Source: Apostichopus japonicus
Taxonomy: Eukaryota > Echinodermata > Holothuroidea > Aspidochirotida > Stichopodidae
Length of the DNA: 64,000 bases
NCBI RefSeq assembly: GCF_037975245.1
Contig: NC_092574.1
Location: forward strand, 7,564,213 to 7,628,212
Direction: 5' to 3'
The notes under the pieces were generated by a model that saw only the letters and a list, made by a program, of their open reading frames with translations, searched no databases and was not told the origin of the DNA. The position numbers were made by a program, and so were the translations under genes. Below are positions 13,107 through 25,656 of this stretch, piece by piece (position 1 is the stretch's first letter; the number at the start of each line of letters is the position of its first letter).

Positions 13107-16100
13107 ATTTCACTTATATATAGCACTTATACCAGCAATAGGTCTCAAAGCACTTCACAGAAGATATGTTACCCCTGTTCAATGATAACCTGTCCCAGAG
13201 ACAATCCCTCCAGGCGGCTGCAGTTATATACTGCGCCCAATGACAAGTTACCTCACAGGTACCCATTTAACCCCTGGGTGGAGAGAGGCAATTGAGATAA
13301 AGCATCTTGCCCAAGGACACAAGGTAATGGACTAGGCAGGAGTCGAACCAGCAATCCTTGGATCACAAGTCCGACGCCTTAGCCAATCGTCCACAACACT
13401 CTCTAAGGTTTTGAACATGCAGGTTTAAAACAGACCCACAGAATATTTCACTTTTATAGCGCTTTTACCAGCAATAGGTCTCAAAGCGCTTTACAGAAGA
13501 TATGTTACCCCTGGTCAACGATAACCTGTCCCAGAGAAAATCCCTCCAGGCGGCTGCAGTTATATACTGCGCCCAATGACAAGTTACCTCACAGGTACCC
13601 ATTTAACCCCTGGGTGGAGAGAGGCAATTGAGATAAAGTATCTTGCCCAAGGACACAAGGTAATGGACTAGGCAGGAGTCGAACCAGCAATCCTTGGATC
13701 ACAAGTCCGACGCCTTAGCCAATTGTCCACAACACTCTCTAAGGTTTTTAACAGGCAGGTTTTAAAACAGACCCACAGAATATTTCACTTTTATAGCGCT
13801 TTTACCAGCAATAGGTCTCAAAGCGCTTTACAGAAGATATGTTACCCCTGGTCAACGATAACCTGTCCCAGAGACAATCCCTCCATGCGGCTACAGTTAT
13901 ATACTGTGCCCAATGACAAGTTACCTCACAGGTACCCATTTAACCCCTGGGTGGAGAGAGGCAATTGAGATAAAGCATCTTGCCCAAGGACACAAGGTAA
14001 TGGACTAGGCAGGAGTCGAACCAGCAATCCTTGGGTCACAAGTCCGACGCCTTAGCCAATCGTCCAGAACACTCTCTAAGGTTTTGAACATGCAGGTTTT
14101 AAAACAGACCCACAGAATATTTCACTTTTATAGCGCTTTTACCAGCAATAGGTCTCAAAGCGCTTTACAGAAGATATGTTACCCCTGGTCAACGATAACC
14201 TGTCCCAGAGAAAATCCCTCCAGGCGGCTGCAGTTATATACTGCGCCCAATGACAAGTTACCTCACAGGTACCCATTTAACCCCTGGGTGGAGAGAGGCA
14301 ATTGAGATAAAGCATCTTGCCCAAGGACACAATGTAATGGACTAGGCAGGAGTCGAACCAGCAATCCTTGGATCACAAGTCCGACGCCTTAGCCAATTGT
14401 CCACAACACTCTCTGAGGTTTTGAACACGCAGGTTTTAAAACAGACCCACAGAATATTTCACTTTTATAGCGCTTTTACCAGCAATAGGTCTCAAAGCGC
14501 TTTACAGAAGATATGTTACCCCTGGTCAACGATAACCTGTCCCAGAGACAATCCCTCCAGGCGGCTGCAGTTATATACTGCGCCCAATGACAAGTTACCT
14601 CACAGGTACCCATTTAACCCCTGGGTGGAGAGAGGCAATTGAGATAAAGCATCTTGCCCAAGGACACAAGGTAATGGACTAGGCAGGAGTCGAACCAGCA
14701 ATCCTTGGATCACAAGTCCGACGCCTTAGCCAATTGTCCACAACACTCTCTAAGGTTTTGAACACGCAGGTTTTAAAACAGACCCACAGAATATCAGTTT
14801 TATAGCGCTTTTACCAGCAATAGGTCTCAAAGCGCTTTACAGAAGATATGTTACCCCTGGTCAACGATAACCTGTCCCAGAGACAATCCCTCCAGGCGGC
14901 TGCAGTTATATACTGCGCCCAATGACAAGTTACCTCACAGGTACCCATTTAACCCCTGGGTGGAGAGAGGCAATTGAGATAAAGCATCTTGCCCAAGGAC
15001 ACAAGGTAATGGACTAGGCAGGAGTCGAACCAGCAATCCTTGGATCACAAGTCCGACGCCTTAGCCAATCGTCCAGAACACTCTCTAAGGTTTTGAACAT
15101 GCAGGTTTTAAAACAGACCCACAGAATATTTCACTTTTATAGCGCTTTTACCAGCAATAGGTCTCAAAGCGCTTTACAGAAGATATGTTACCCCTGGTCA
15201 ACGATAACCTGTCCCAGAGAAAATCCCTCCAGGCGGCTGCAGTTATATACTGCGCCCAATGACAAGTTACCTCACAGGTACCCATTTAACCCCTGGGTGG
15301 AGAGAGGCAATTGAGATAAAGCATCTTGCCCAAGGACACAAGGTAATGGACTAGGCAGGAGTCGAACCAGCAATCCTTGGATCACAAGTCCGACGCCTTA
15401 GCCAATTGTCCACAACGCTCTCTAAGGTTTTGAACACGCAGGTTTTAAAACAGACCCACAGAATATCAGTTTTATAGCGCTTTTACCAGCAATAGGTCTC
15501 AAAGCGCTTTACAGAAGATATGTTACCCCTGGTCAATGATAACCTGTCCCAGAGACAATCCCTCCAGGCGGCTGCAGTTATATACTGCACCCAATGACAA
15601 GTTACCTCACAGGTACCCATTTAACCCCTGGGAGGAGAGAGGCAATTGAGATAAAGCATCTTGCCCAAGGACACAAGGTAATGGACTAGGCAGGAGTCGA
15701 ACCAGCAATCCTTGGATCACAAGTCCGACGCCTTAGCCAATTGTCCACAACACTCTCTAAGGTTTTGAACACGCAGGTTTTAAAACAGACCCACAGAATA
15801 TCAGTTTTATAGCGCTTTTACCAGCAATAGGTCTCAAAGCGCTTTACAGAAGATATGTTACCCCTGGTCAACGATAACCTGTCCCAGAGACAATCCCTCC
15901 AGGCGGCTGCAGTTATATACTGCGCCCAGTGACAAGTTACCTCACAGGTACCCATTTAACCCCTGGGTGGAGAGAGGCAATTGAGATAAAGTATCTTGCC
16001 CAAGGACACAAGGTAATGGACTAGGCAGGAGTCGAACCAGCAATCCTTGGGTCACAAGTCCGACGCCTTAGCCAATTGTCCACAACACTCTCTAAGGTTT

Positions 16101-16470
16101 TGAACACGCAGGTTTTAAAACAGACCCACAGAATATCAGTTTTATAGCGCTTTTACCAGCAATAGGTCTCAAAGCGCTTTACAGAAGATATGTTACCCCT
16201 GGTCAACGATAACCTGTCCCAGAGACAATCCCTCCAGGCGGCTGCAGTTATATACTGCGCCCAATGACAAGTTACCTCACAGGTACCCATTTAACCTCTG
16301 GGTGGAGAGAGGCAATTGAGATAAAGCATCTTGCCCAAGGACACAACGTAATGGACTAGGCAGGAGTTGAACCAGCAATCCTTGGATCACAAGTCCGACG
16401 CCTTAGCCAATCGTCCACAACACTCTCTAAGGTTTTGAACACGCAGGTTTTGAAACAGACCCACAGTAAC
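13107..16470 (-). repeat. SINE-derived satellite, ten ~336-bp units
   Basis: Ten near-identical units, separated by TCTCTAAGGTTTTGAACA markers near 13400, 13738, 14075, 14409, 14748, 15085, 15419, 15756, 16089 and 16427. Read on the minus strand each unit has a tRNA-like head with A box TGGCTAAGGCG and a perfect B box GGTTCGACTCC. A conserved body (CTTGGGCAAGATGCTTTATC) and a tail AAAGCGCTTTGAGACC...AGCGCTATAAAAG follow. Variant sites show a three-unit higher-order repeat. The repeated 73-81-residue open frames are shadows. Confidence 0.92.
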
Positions 16471-16496
16471 TGCTTTTACCACTTCTTTGCCATACT

Positions 16497-16796
16497 CAGG
16501 CGCGTAACCAGGAATTTGCCAAGGGAGGGGCGAACTCTGTAGGCAAACTATCAGAGCCAAATATGGCTCTGCAAACTATCTTAGCATAGCGCCATCACGA
16601 GTGGCATGAAGCGTACAAGAAAACTTTGGCCAAAAATGCCTCCCAGATCGTTGGGAATGGCACTTCCCAGGCCTTGTTAGTTGCATTTAAGCATTTTCTA
16701 TTTTGAAATTACTAGGAATATCATAAAAATATACAAAAAAAATATGCTCAAGGGGGGGCGGTCGCCCCCTTGGCCCCCCCTTGGCTACGTGCCTGG
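16497..16796. mobile_element. Short inverted-repeat element, hAT-like
   Basis: The left end CAGGCGCGTAACCAGG and the reversed right end CAGGCACGTAGCCAAGG match imperfectly, with G-rich sequence inside one end. Flanking 8-mers (GCCATACT, GACATATG) match at 5 of 8, so a target duplication is not proven. It sits 24 bases past the kinase donor at 16820. Confidence 0.55.
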
Positions 16797-16819
16797 ACAT
16801 ATGTATACACAACCTTTAC

Positions 16820-17010
<191 letters not shown>

Positions 17011-17623
17011 TTACAGAGGTATACTGTGGGAGCATGGCAGTGACCATATATCAATCTACTAGATCTGCAGTAATATACAGAGCATTTGGCATCTCACGTT
17101 ATTGGGCCTCTCCCAAAAATTTCTCCCTACCTTGAGGTTTCATTCCTTAATGTTGCCGCATTTTTGATAATGTTAACATCATTTCAGTTCCACAGAGTGT
17201 TTTATTCTAACATTCGTGTAGATGGATAGGAGATCAATGGTGTGAGGTGGGGAGGGGGGGGGGTTGCATGATGGTGGTGAGGTTCTATCTGTTAACAGAA
17301 AGTTACTTATCACTACAATTTACTGGCAGCATTCTACAATTACAATGTGCAAAAGCAAAATGTCTAATTTTTAAAAGCAGTGGGAATGTCCCATTCTCCT
17401 TATTTGGTTAAGTAACGAGAATTGTCTTTAGTATTCAGTTTTGACATTTTCCCTTTGAAAGCAGATATCACACAAAGTTTCAAATAGACAAGAGTCCTGA
17501 TTACTTATCTGAGTTCTTCTTGTTTGTTCCTCAACAAATACATACTAGCATACATGCATACCCATGCCTACATCCATAAACCCACACACCTGTTTATTAA
17601 TCCCAGGACAATTTCTAGTTTAC

Positions 17624-17747
17624 CTGTGAATACAACTTTTGCCCTCCAAGTAAGCCATCCCTGATGCTGCATCTTCACTCATTTTAATCTGCTCGGGGAC
17701 ACTCAAGGTCTTGCTGTCATCTCGAAGCAACTTCAAAAGATCTCCTC
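17624..17747 (-). CDS. FES/FER: FES/FER-like kinase exon, hinge to catalytic loop
   Basis: Acceptor CACCTTTGCAG, donor GTAAAC. It encodes GGDLLKLLRDD, a helix ending EDAASGMAYLEGKSCIHR, and splits the Arg codon of HRDLAARN (AG|A). GGDLL after the MELVQ hinge and GMAYLE..CIHRD are typical of FES and FER. No lesion is visible in this exon. Confidence 0.93.
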
Positions 17748-18383
17748 CTGCAAAGGTGACAGAGAAGCAAACATCAGTCAGTAAAATCAATCTTTTTAAA
17801 CAATTTACTGATTTCATCTCATAAATCTATTGTTGTTTAGTCTGTTTTGTGTGTATTAATTATGATACAAGCCTAAACGTACGCAAATAAAGTTCCTCTG
17901 TTCATGGTACATATTGCACATCAGTGTAGAGCAAGCCAAAAACTAATAAAAGAGCTTATATATAATTGCAATCTTCTCTGAATGTGTAACCAGAAATACA
18001 CCGTACAAAACTTCAATTTCTATAAAATGTCACAGTATATTTAGAAAGATATTTATAAGGATATTTATGATATACGGCAATATATGGACAGTATAAGGAT
18101 ATTTATAATATTTATAAGCCGGTCAAAATAGGTTACATCCAATCAACCAATAAATCTCCAGTTAGGTGCATAGATCTTGAGTTGGGCTATTCAACTAGCA
18201 GTGAGGAAACATTTTCCTCTTCGATAAAATTTCACGTTGTTTGCGACCAGAAAATACTTCTCCATACAACTAACCAGAGTGGCAGGGTTTCCATATACAA
18301 TGAGATGTTTACAGTGTACCATATTCCCTAATAAATCAAAGGCCAAATTTGCCCCCCTAATCTAACTAATTTGATAGTTGTCA

Positions 18384-18665
<282 letters not shown>

Positions 18666-19292
18666 TTATGAAACTAAAAGAACAATGCAGTCAACAAACC
18701 CAACCCCTCACCCACCCCACCCCCGTTTTCATTTTTTAATATTTTATTTCACTTGGGGTGCAATAGAGAAGAGTTATAACCATATGGGTTGTAATTAATA
18801 CAGTTCTAACAAGATATTCATATAAAAATTCACTTTTTTTCTTCTTCTTTTTTTCCACCTTAAATAAAGAATGCAGCAGTAGTATAGACAAGGAGATGTC
18901 ACATGTGAGGTCATGTGATATGTCACATGAGAGCTCACAATATATGTCACATGAGAGGCAACCAGTGGCTTAATAAACCTTAACACAGTAATTTTTCATT
19001 GCCTAGAGCTGAAGGGGTATACACTAGAATTCAGCTAACATCTTACGTTAGCCCATGTACCAACAGTAAGAATCTCCCCAAATAACTCAACATTAGTGCA
19101 CACACATACTGTGTTGATAGGAATAGACTGGAGTAAACAACATGACACATGTTGTGCACACATGGTCATCCCTGTTAGCTTCAAATACAAGTCAATTGGC
19201 CAAACAAAAATTACAAGGTTTCAGGGTCACTGGTACAAAGTGGGTAAATGTCAGTGAAATTAACTCATCTACCAATTAACTTTTCATTACCA

Positions 19293-19664
19293 TTAAAGGC
19301 AATGAAGACTCGCCCCAAACAGCATGCTGCCATATGAAAAAGTTAACTCTCTGTTGCTTGCAAGTGACGTTTTGTTCGTGTCGCTACAAAATGCAGACAG
19401 TAATGAAACGTGATACCTTGTTATCTTTAGCTGGACCTGAGATGTCCATCGCTGTATCGTTTGTACACTGTGCTGTGGGTATTGACCGCAGCTGTATGTA
19501 CTGACTGTACACTAGTGTCTAATTTACTGACGGTAGCAAGCTGTATGTGTATTTGCTGGGATTGATGGTGGTGTGTAACACTTCTATTACACCTCATTCG
19601 AAACTAGGTCAGATTACTGGCATTAGACGTTTCTTTTTTTTGCGCGAGTCTTCACACCCTTTAA
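19293..19664. mobile_element. TTAA-flanked MITE, copy 1
   Basis: TTAA at both ends, with inverted termini AAAGGCAATGAAGACTCGCC and, reversed from the right, AAAGGGTGTGAAGACTCGCG. No coding capacity. It is in a kinase intron and is paralogous to 35562-35899 in the other orientation. Confidence 0.8.
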
Positions 19665-19698
19665 AAGATTGAATCGTTATGTCTTTCATGAAACTCAC

Positions 19699-19869
19699 CT
19701 GTCCTAATTTGGTGTCCAGCAGGATGTCCTTGTGTCGAAGGTCGTGCTCGTCCTTGACCTTACTTATTGGATTTCTGATCATCATGGCTTTCGTCACCGG
19801 TGTTTGAGTTGACATGTGATGGTTCACCAGTTCCTGGATTGACCGAAAACTCCCTCCTTCCAATCGATA
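19699..19869 (-). CDS. FES/FER: FES/FER-like kinase exon, end of SH2 domain and linker
   Basis: Acceptor TTTTTAACAG, donor GTGAGT, 57 codons, phase 0 at both ends. It encodes YRLEGGSFRSIQELVNHHMS (SH2 beta-D to alpha-B), TQTPVTKAMM, then RHKDILLDTKLGQ, the first beta strand of the kinase. The donor lies about 35 bases from the end of a TTAA-flanked MITE. Confidence 0.93.
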
Positions 19870-20305
19870 CTGTTAAAAACCAGAACATTCAGACATTCAA
19901 AAAAATTGTGTGGAGGAGAAAAGTCAGGCTTAATGATATATCATATCAAACACACACAGTATGCCATTTCAATTTTGTAATGTGAGGGAGGAAGGGGAAG
20001 GGGGACCAAGATGTGTGGAAGGGGAGCCTTTGAGGACCCCTGGCCCCACCACTGCCTACAGAGGATGGTATTGTAACACCAAAATGTGTGTTTTACATGG
20101 CGTTTTTAAATGCTTTTATTTAAAAAATATTATGCTAATATATTACATATAATATATATATTATATATATATATATATATTATGCTATTATTAAAAAAAA
20201 AGCACTATTGTAATAATAGCTATCAGCAAAAATAAGTCCCAAAATTGATTTGCTGTCATAGATGGGTTAACTCTCTGCAGGTTTAAAAACTCGCAATGGA
20301 CTGAC

Positions 20306-20509
20306 CGTGCTATCGTCTTGTTTCACGATCGGGAAGTGCCTCTGTTTATCGGCGGACCTGCAGGAGAGCACGTACTGGCCGGATGCGTCGCTCTTGAATC
20401 TGACAATGAAGTCTCCCTCCTGTTTCAGCAGCTCCTCCGTCTCTTGTCTCGGCAGGGCGCCGTGGTACCAGGCTTCATCCTTCAGGGGCACGTCCTTGTT
20501 GGAGCTAGG
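20306..20509 (-). CDS. FES/FER: FES/FER-like kinase exon, N-terminal half of SH2 domain
   Basis: Acceptor GTGTCTACAG, donor GTCAGT, 68 codons, phase 0 at both ends. It contains EAWYHGALPRQETEELL (SH2 start), GDFIVRFKSDASGQYVLSC and HFPIV. The phosphotyrosine-binding Arg of the FLVRES-type motif is present (FIVRFK), though its Glu is replaced by Phe. The domain looks intact. Confidence 0.93.
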
Positions 20510-20709
20510 CTGTAGACACAAACATCTCTGCTGTAAGTTACTCAACATCAACAACATTCTGTTAAATAACAACTTTGGACGACAAAAAATAGAACTGAAC
20601 CTAATGCAGTATTAGGAGACTGACTTGACACAATGAAGTCAGACCACAGTTGGAGCATGCTTCTCCCATCTCATGTTTGTTCAGCTGGAAGATTTCAATT
20701 ATCATATGA

Positions 20710-20880
20710 CATGTGCACACTGTCACCTGACTAAGTACACTTGTCACCTGATTGAGTGCACATATCATCTGACTGAGTGCACATATCACCTGACTGAGTG
20801 CACTTGTCACCTGATTGAGTGCACATATCACCTGACTAAGTGCACTTATCACATGACTGAGTGCACTTGTCACATGACTT
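20710..20880. repeat. 21-bp minisatellite, about eight copies
   Basis: Units of the form CACCTGACTGAGTGCACATAT or CACCTGATTGAGTGCACTTGT repeat head to tail. It starts about 200 bases upstream of the SH2 exon acceptor on the minus strand. A related GTCACATGTGAGGTCATG cluster lies near 18900-18960. Confidence 0.85.
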
Positions 20881-21784
20881 CAGTGCATGAGAATGGTCTA
20901 CCCTTCACCCACCTCAGACCGAAATACTTGCTAACATCACAGAATCTAAGCAGACTCAGAGATTGAAATAAGCCAAGACAATATGATTAACTCATATCTC
21001 CCATTCTTGGTATTATTTAAATGTACTATGAATTAACCATTGTCCACAATTCTTCAATTATCGGCCAAATGCTTAACACGCTAAAATTGTTCAAAGTACT
21101 TCCCGAAAGGCTTTCATCCTCTCTACATTATACTGAGATGGGTGGGTGGGTGTTCAATTAGATAAATATGTCGCAGTGACTTTATATACTTTGTGGGTTG
21201 ATATAATATACTTCTCGTTATTTGATGTTTTTAGTATGTGTAGGGGACACACTGATGACTACTAATATCAGTGTTTAATGCTTTAATATTCACACACACA
21301 CTTATGACTTGTATAAACTACCTTCATACCTCTTTAATACTTCACACCCCGCATGTTTATGAGACTGATATTTTCACCGGTATATTTAAATAAAGCGAAT
21401 CTAAAACATATCAGTACAGAATTGCCAAGGTATAATAAATTCAGGTTGCAGATAAACCCAGCTTCCTTAAAAAAAAAATGGTATCAATAAAATCTGAGGT
21501 TTAATCTTCCTTCAAATCTGTAATATAGTATTCCCACCTAACATTTCCCAAGAAAATCGAACATGCGACTGAAGCACTGGGAACCTAAATAACTCAGACA
21601 AAGTAAAACAAGACGTGAAAGCAACAAGGAAACGGTCACCTTTATCACTAGTATACTAGCACTCTACAGCTAAATAAACTTTAACACACCTACTGGCCTT
21701 GTTTATCAAACACAGGTCACCACAATATTAGCAATACATGTTTGGGAAATGTCATGTCATAAGTGTAGTAATAGTAGAAATCAC

Positions 21785-21864
21785 GTCAGAAAATCTGCTA
21801 GAAATGAACCCTTCTTTGTCCAATGATATGTTTCTCTTGAATCTCCCAGAGGAAGGAGTCTTGA
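21785..21864 (-). CDS. FES/FER: Probable linker exon of the FES/FER-like gene
   Basis: Acceptor TTGTCTTTATAG, weak donor GTGATT. The 80 bases start in phase 1 and end in phase 0, exactly what is needed between the 25.6-kb exon and the SH2 exon. The 26 residues are polar and basic (KTPSSGRFKRNISLDKEG, then FISSRFSD). No domain is recognised. Support is from phase fit and composition only. Confidence 0.5.
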
Positions 21865-22032
21865 CTATAAAGACAACAATGGAGATTCGTAATTCAGGAT
21901 GTTTGTAAATGAATAAAGTTTCAACTAGCTTCAATTATGTCTCTAGTTTAAGCAACAGAGGATAGGAGGAAACAGGAGAACTAGCAACATCTCCAAGCAG
22001 ACACAAATTTTCTCTGACATTCAGATCAACTC

Positions 22033-22493
22033 TTAAGGTGGCATACTCCTATTAGGGTCTACTGTATATCAATCCACGGCAAGTGTTCTCCTTCAGGAAA
22101 AGTGCCAATTAGAAGCAGGAGAACAACTTTTTTGCTATGTTATCAATTAGGATGAGCTTTTTTGTGGCTTGGATGTTAAAGAACATGAATGGAGGCACAT
22201 GTGGTTAAAAAACTGGGTAAAATTGAGGCAATTTTAGATCAGTTTATCCCTCCCAGGAGCAGCGGACGAAGATTGTTTACGGCCGAGTGAAGAGGTTTGT
22301 TTACAAGTGACGAAAAGTTCCGGCTCTCGTAGCAAAATATTTTCACGGTCATGGTATGGAAAATTGATGGTGCCATGAAAGGCCAACTTGTCAGCTATCA
22401 AGTGAAAACTTCTATCTAGACTTAGAGAAGGCATTACTTTTGTGATTTAGTGTGTAAGTCAATGGGGCTTTTAATGGGCGTATGCTACCTTAA
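22033..22493. mobile_element. TTAA-flanked MITE, second family
   Basis: TTAA at each end, left terminus GGTGGCATACTCCTATTAG, reversed right terminus GGTAGCATACGCCCATTAA. About 460 bp with no transposase frame. TTAA targets are typical of piggyBac and Kolobok elements; I cannot tell which. Confidence 0.7.
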
Positions 22494-22694
22494 CAGTTAA
22501 AATTTATCATGTCTTATTTATAGAGGTAGGTTAAAGGTCATATGTATTTTCCTCCCAAGTTCATTGCAGACATTTCTAGTCAGTTAATTTGGACATTTAA
22601 GTGTCTCATGCCATATGGTGGCCAAAGCAAGAACTTAAGTGCAAATGATTGGTCATGGATTACCACTTTTCTAGCACATTTTCACATACATATA

Positions 22695-25095
22695 TGGTCA
22701 TTTTCACAATCAGTGGTGTAACTTTCAATATTGGCACTTATTGCTTTGTAACTCAGTGACCAAATACCAGAATTCTTTATAGATTTTTTGCCATTTGACC
22801 ATCCTAAGTGAAGTCTACCTTGGGTAGCTTAACAAACTTTCTCGGTTTCTTCAGGTGGAGTTGGTGGCCATAAATATGCTTAAAATATGCTTGTTCAGCC
22901 ATACACTTTCAACTTCACTGCTTTTGTCAGAGCCTGTACTTTTTGGTGGAAGGTATTTTCCAGTTCTTATTTGGTTGATATTATCAACAAGTGTCCAAAC
23001 TAAAATGCAATTGTGTTCCCCAGGTTTCCTTCCCTTCCCTTCTCCAAGGACCGGTGGCTAGATTTTGTCGTTTCGGAGGTGACATTTTCCGTTAACAATT
23101 GGTACCTAAGTTTGACTGCAACTAAGTTCTAATTAAGCAGTGTAAATTTTGTTAAGCATGGTTGCATTATTAAAATAACTAATGTGTCTAATAACTGGGC
23201 CCTAAAATATTTTTCATTTGGAAATTTTAAAAGAATTGTGTAAATTTCAAATTTAATGTTAACTTTTCCGTTAACTTTTCCGTCACCTCCGAAACAAAGC
23301 ATTCTTCAGCCCAAGATTTATGTAAACAATAGTATAGCTATTTTAAACTTATTAAAATATACCACACCCCCTAACGTAATATTTGAGTAAAATTTGTGAC
23401 AACATGACCAGTCGTTTTAATTTCTGGGAGATTCTTAACTTTCCGTTAACATGCGTCACCTCCGAAACATCTTGTCACCTCCGAAACAGGTTATTTGGAA
23501 ATTTTATCTCTACTTATCCAATAAACATCTTCCTTGGCTAAAAATCATATTACAGTAATTCTGTAGGGGTGTAGCAACCAGTATGATAATATCTTTTAAA
23601 AGGTCCTTATTAATTGGGTCAATCCATGCCAAATCAACAGATTTTTGGGTCGATTCCACATCGACCCTCTCAGAATCGCCTGAAATTGATATGGTGTCTT
23701 GCCACATGTTTCAAAGGATGAAATTGGGCAAAAAAACTTTTGAAAAGTTTTTGGTTGCTAGGATATGGCCACACCTAGCAACCAAATCCAGATTGCATTT
23801 TGAGAGCCATAAATTTATGTCAAGTTTGGAGGCATCTTTTGCATAAAGTATTTTATGTCTGATATTGCAAATATTATGGAAGACATGTGACCAGCTTTCG
23901 AATTTAGCTAATTTTGAGGACATTTTACAGTCTCAATTTTTTGTATTAAAATGGCAAAAAATGAGTTACGGGCCTTTTCTGGCCCTACTTTGAGTGTGCT
24001 CTATATTCACAAGCAATGGCATGTTTGAGTTTTAATTTGCATAGGATCCTTGTCCAGTGGTAGTTGTACGGGAAAAGTGCCCAAAAAATGTTGAGCGGGT
24101 CGTACCTTTTAGGAACAGCGCCCTCAAACTTAAGAAATCTCACTTCTGGCCCTAATTGGGGGTCCAATTTGGGGCTGTGGGCAAATTTGAATTTTTCTTT
24201 AAATACCATTTTTCAGGAGTGTATTGACTCTATTTTTAAAAACTCAAGTCAAAAAGTTGTGTATTTTGTGTTATCTACTCAAATTCACGACTCGAAAATT
24301 GCGAAAATCACGTAGTTCATATGTATGAAAATGCCTGCACAAGCCGATTTGAGTAATTCAAATGACAACAACTTCTTAGCAATAGCATACAGGTGCTTAA
24401 TAATTAAGAGGGTGGTTCACTAGCATAAGGACTACCAATAAGGTCACATGCTCAACGATGCCTGTGAACAGCGTCCTCAAACATCACATTTTAACAACAT
24501 TTTGGGCTATTTTGGGCATTTCAAGGTCAAAATTTAGTCACAATTAAAACATTTATTTTTTGTTTTCAATACTAAACTAGTAAGACATGTATAGTTATGA
24601 TGCAAAGAATGAGCTCTGGGCAAATTGGATTGGATATTAGCCCTCTGTGAGGAGACATTACTGTATTTAGGGTGTTTGACTTGGCCTTTTTTTTTTTTTA
24701 AATAGTTTAAAGTTAAAATTAAGAAAAACAATCCTTGATTTCCAATAAATTTTCAGTTTACATGGAAATATCTGTAATAGTTTTAAAAACTTTCTGCCAA
24801 ATCCTTTTCATTTTTAAGTAACATATAATGATTTAAGCATTTTAAAATTAATTGAATCAGAGTACTGTTTTAACACTGTGAAAATATGGTTGCTTAAAAA
24901 TATAAAGTTTCCTAGAGTCATACAGTCACCGAAAAATTACACCCATAAATGTATATGTTTAAGCTCCAAAAAGTTGAAGTTACAAAAATTTGAACCCTTT
25001 AACATGTGATGTTAGTAAAAATTTCAATATATATGGTGTTTGAAATTTTGGCCCTGAATTTACAAAAGTTACACCACTGATTGTGAAAATGACCA
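22695..25095. mobile_element. 2.4-kb non-autonomous DNA transposon with 31-bp perfect TIRs
   Basis: Both ends carry the same 31-bp inverted repeat (begins TGGTCATTTTCACAATCAGT, ends GGTGTAACTTT) without mismatch, flanked by TATA on each side (or TA). Inside are four copies of GTCACCTCCGAAAC: one reversed near 23071 and direct ones near 23282, 23455 and 23474. A further block from 23.6 to 24.2 kb has interrupted frames. No transposase is recognised. It lies in a kinase-gene intron. Confidence 0.8.
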
Positions 25096-25111
25096 TATAC
25101 TTGCACGCATA

Positions 25112-25440
25112 CAGGGGGATAGGAGCTTGGGGGGGACTGGGGGCATGTGCCTCCCAACTATTTTTCAAAATAGCAATGTGCCCTACTGGCAAATAAAATG
25201 TGCCCCTTTGATGAAGAACTGTTTTTTGGATATCGTAAGCCTTTGTTAATTTAAAAAAAATTAAATTATTATGTGCACCAAAATTGTATTGATAGCATAC
25301 TAACACATCAAATACAGTATATTTAAGTGATTTGGCCGGTGTGTATCGGTTTATAGCATAACACGAGTGGTGGTTGTGGAATCAGAAAGTGCCCCTCTGA
25401 TGTTGTGCCCCCCCACTTTTTGGAAGCTTCCTACCCCCTG
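25112..25440. mobile_element. Short hAT-like element
   Basis: The left end CAGGGGGATAGGAGCTT and the reversed right end CAGGGGGTAGGAAGCTT form inverted repeats. Flanking 8-mers CACGCATA and CACCCACA agree at 6 of 8. It lies 17 bases from the end of the 2.4-kb element. Confidence 0.6.
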
Positions 25441-25560
25441 CACCCACACATACTTATACATGAATACACAAACACATACACGCACACACACATGCCATCA
25501 CCATCACATAAATTCCTTCAGCCTTTGGCAAGGAATCAATAAATTGTTGAAATATCCTAC

Positions 25561-25656
25561 CTGTAGTGAAGGATTTGTGTAATCTCTTCAATTGGTTTTC
25601 CCAAGACTCTGTATCAGATTCCATATCACTTTCACAGTCCTCCTCATATGGATCAA
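25561..25656 (-). CDS. FES/FER: Probable acidic linker exon of the FES/FER-like gene
   Basis: Acceptor ATTTTTGTTCCAG and donor GTAGGA, 96 bases, phase 1 at both ends. It encodes an acidic segment (DPYEEDCESDMESDTESWEN, then QLKRLHKSF). It resembles the next upstream exon in its Asp/Glu/Ser richness. Membership of the kinase gene is inferred from strand, position and phase. Confidence 0.6.

Noticed and set aside
13337-13400. Functional tRNA gene suggested by A and B boxes
   Set aside because: The flanking sequence does not close a cloverleaf acceptor stem that I can see, and the motif is part of a repeated SINE-like unit.
13723-15314. Family of repeated 73-81-residue plus-strand proteins
   Set aside because: They are identical because the satellite unit is repeated; they run antisense to the tRNA-like SINE head and have no gene signals.
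23583-24315. Possible transposase frames inside the 2.4-kb element
   Set aside because: They are short, interrupted on both strands and match no transposase motif that I recognise.
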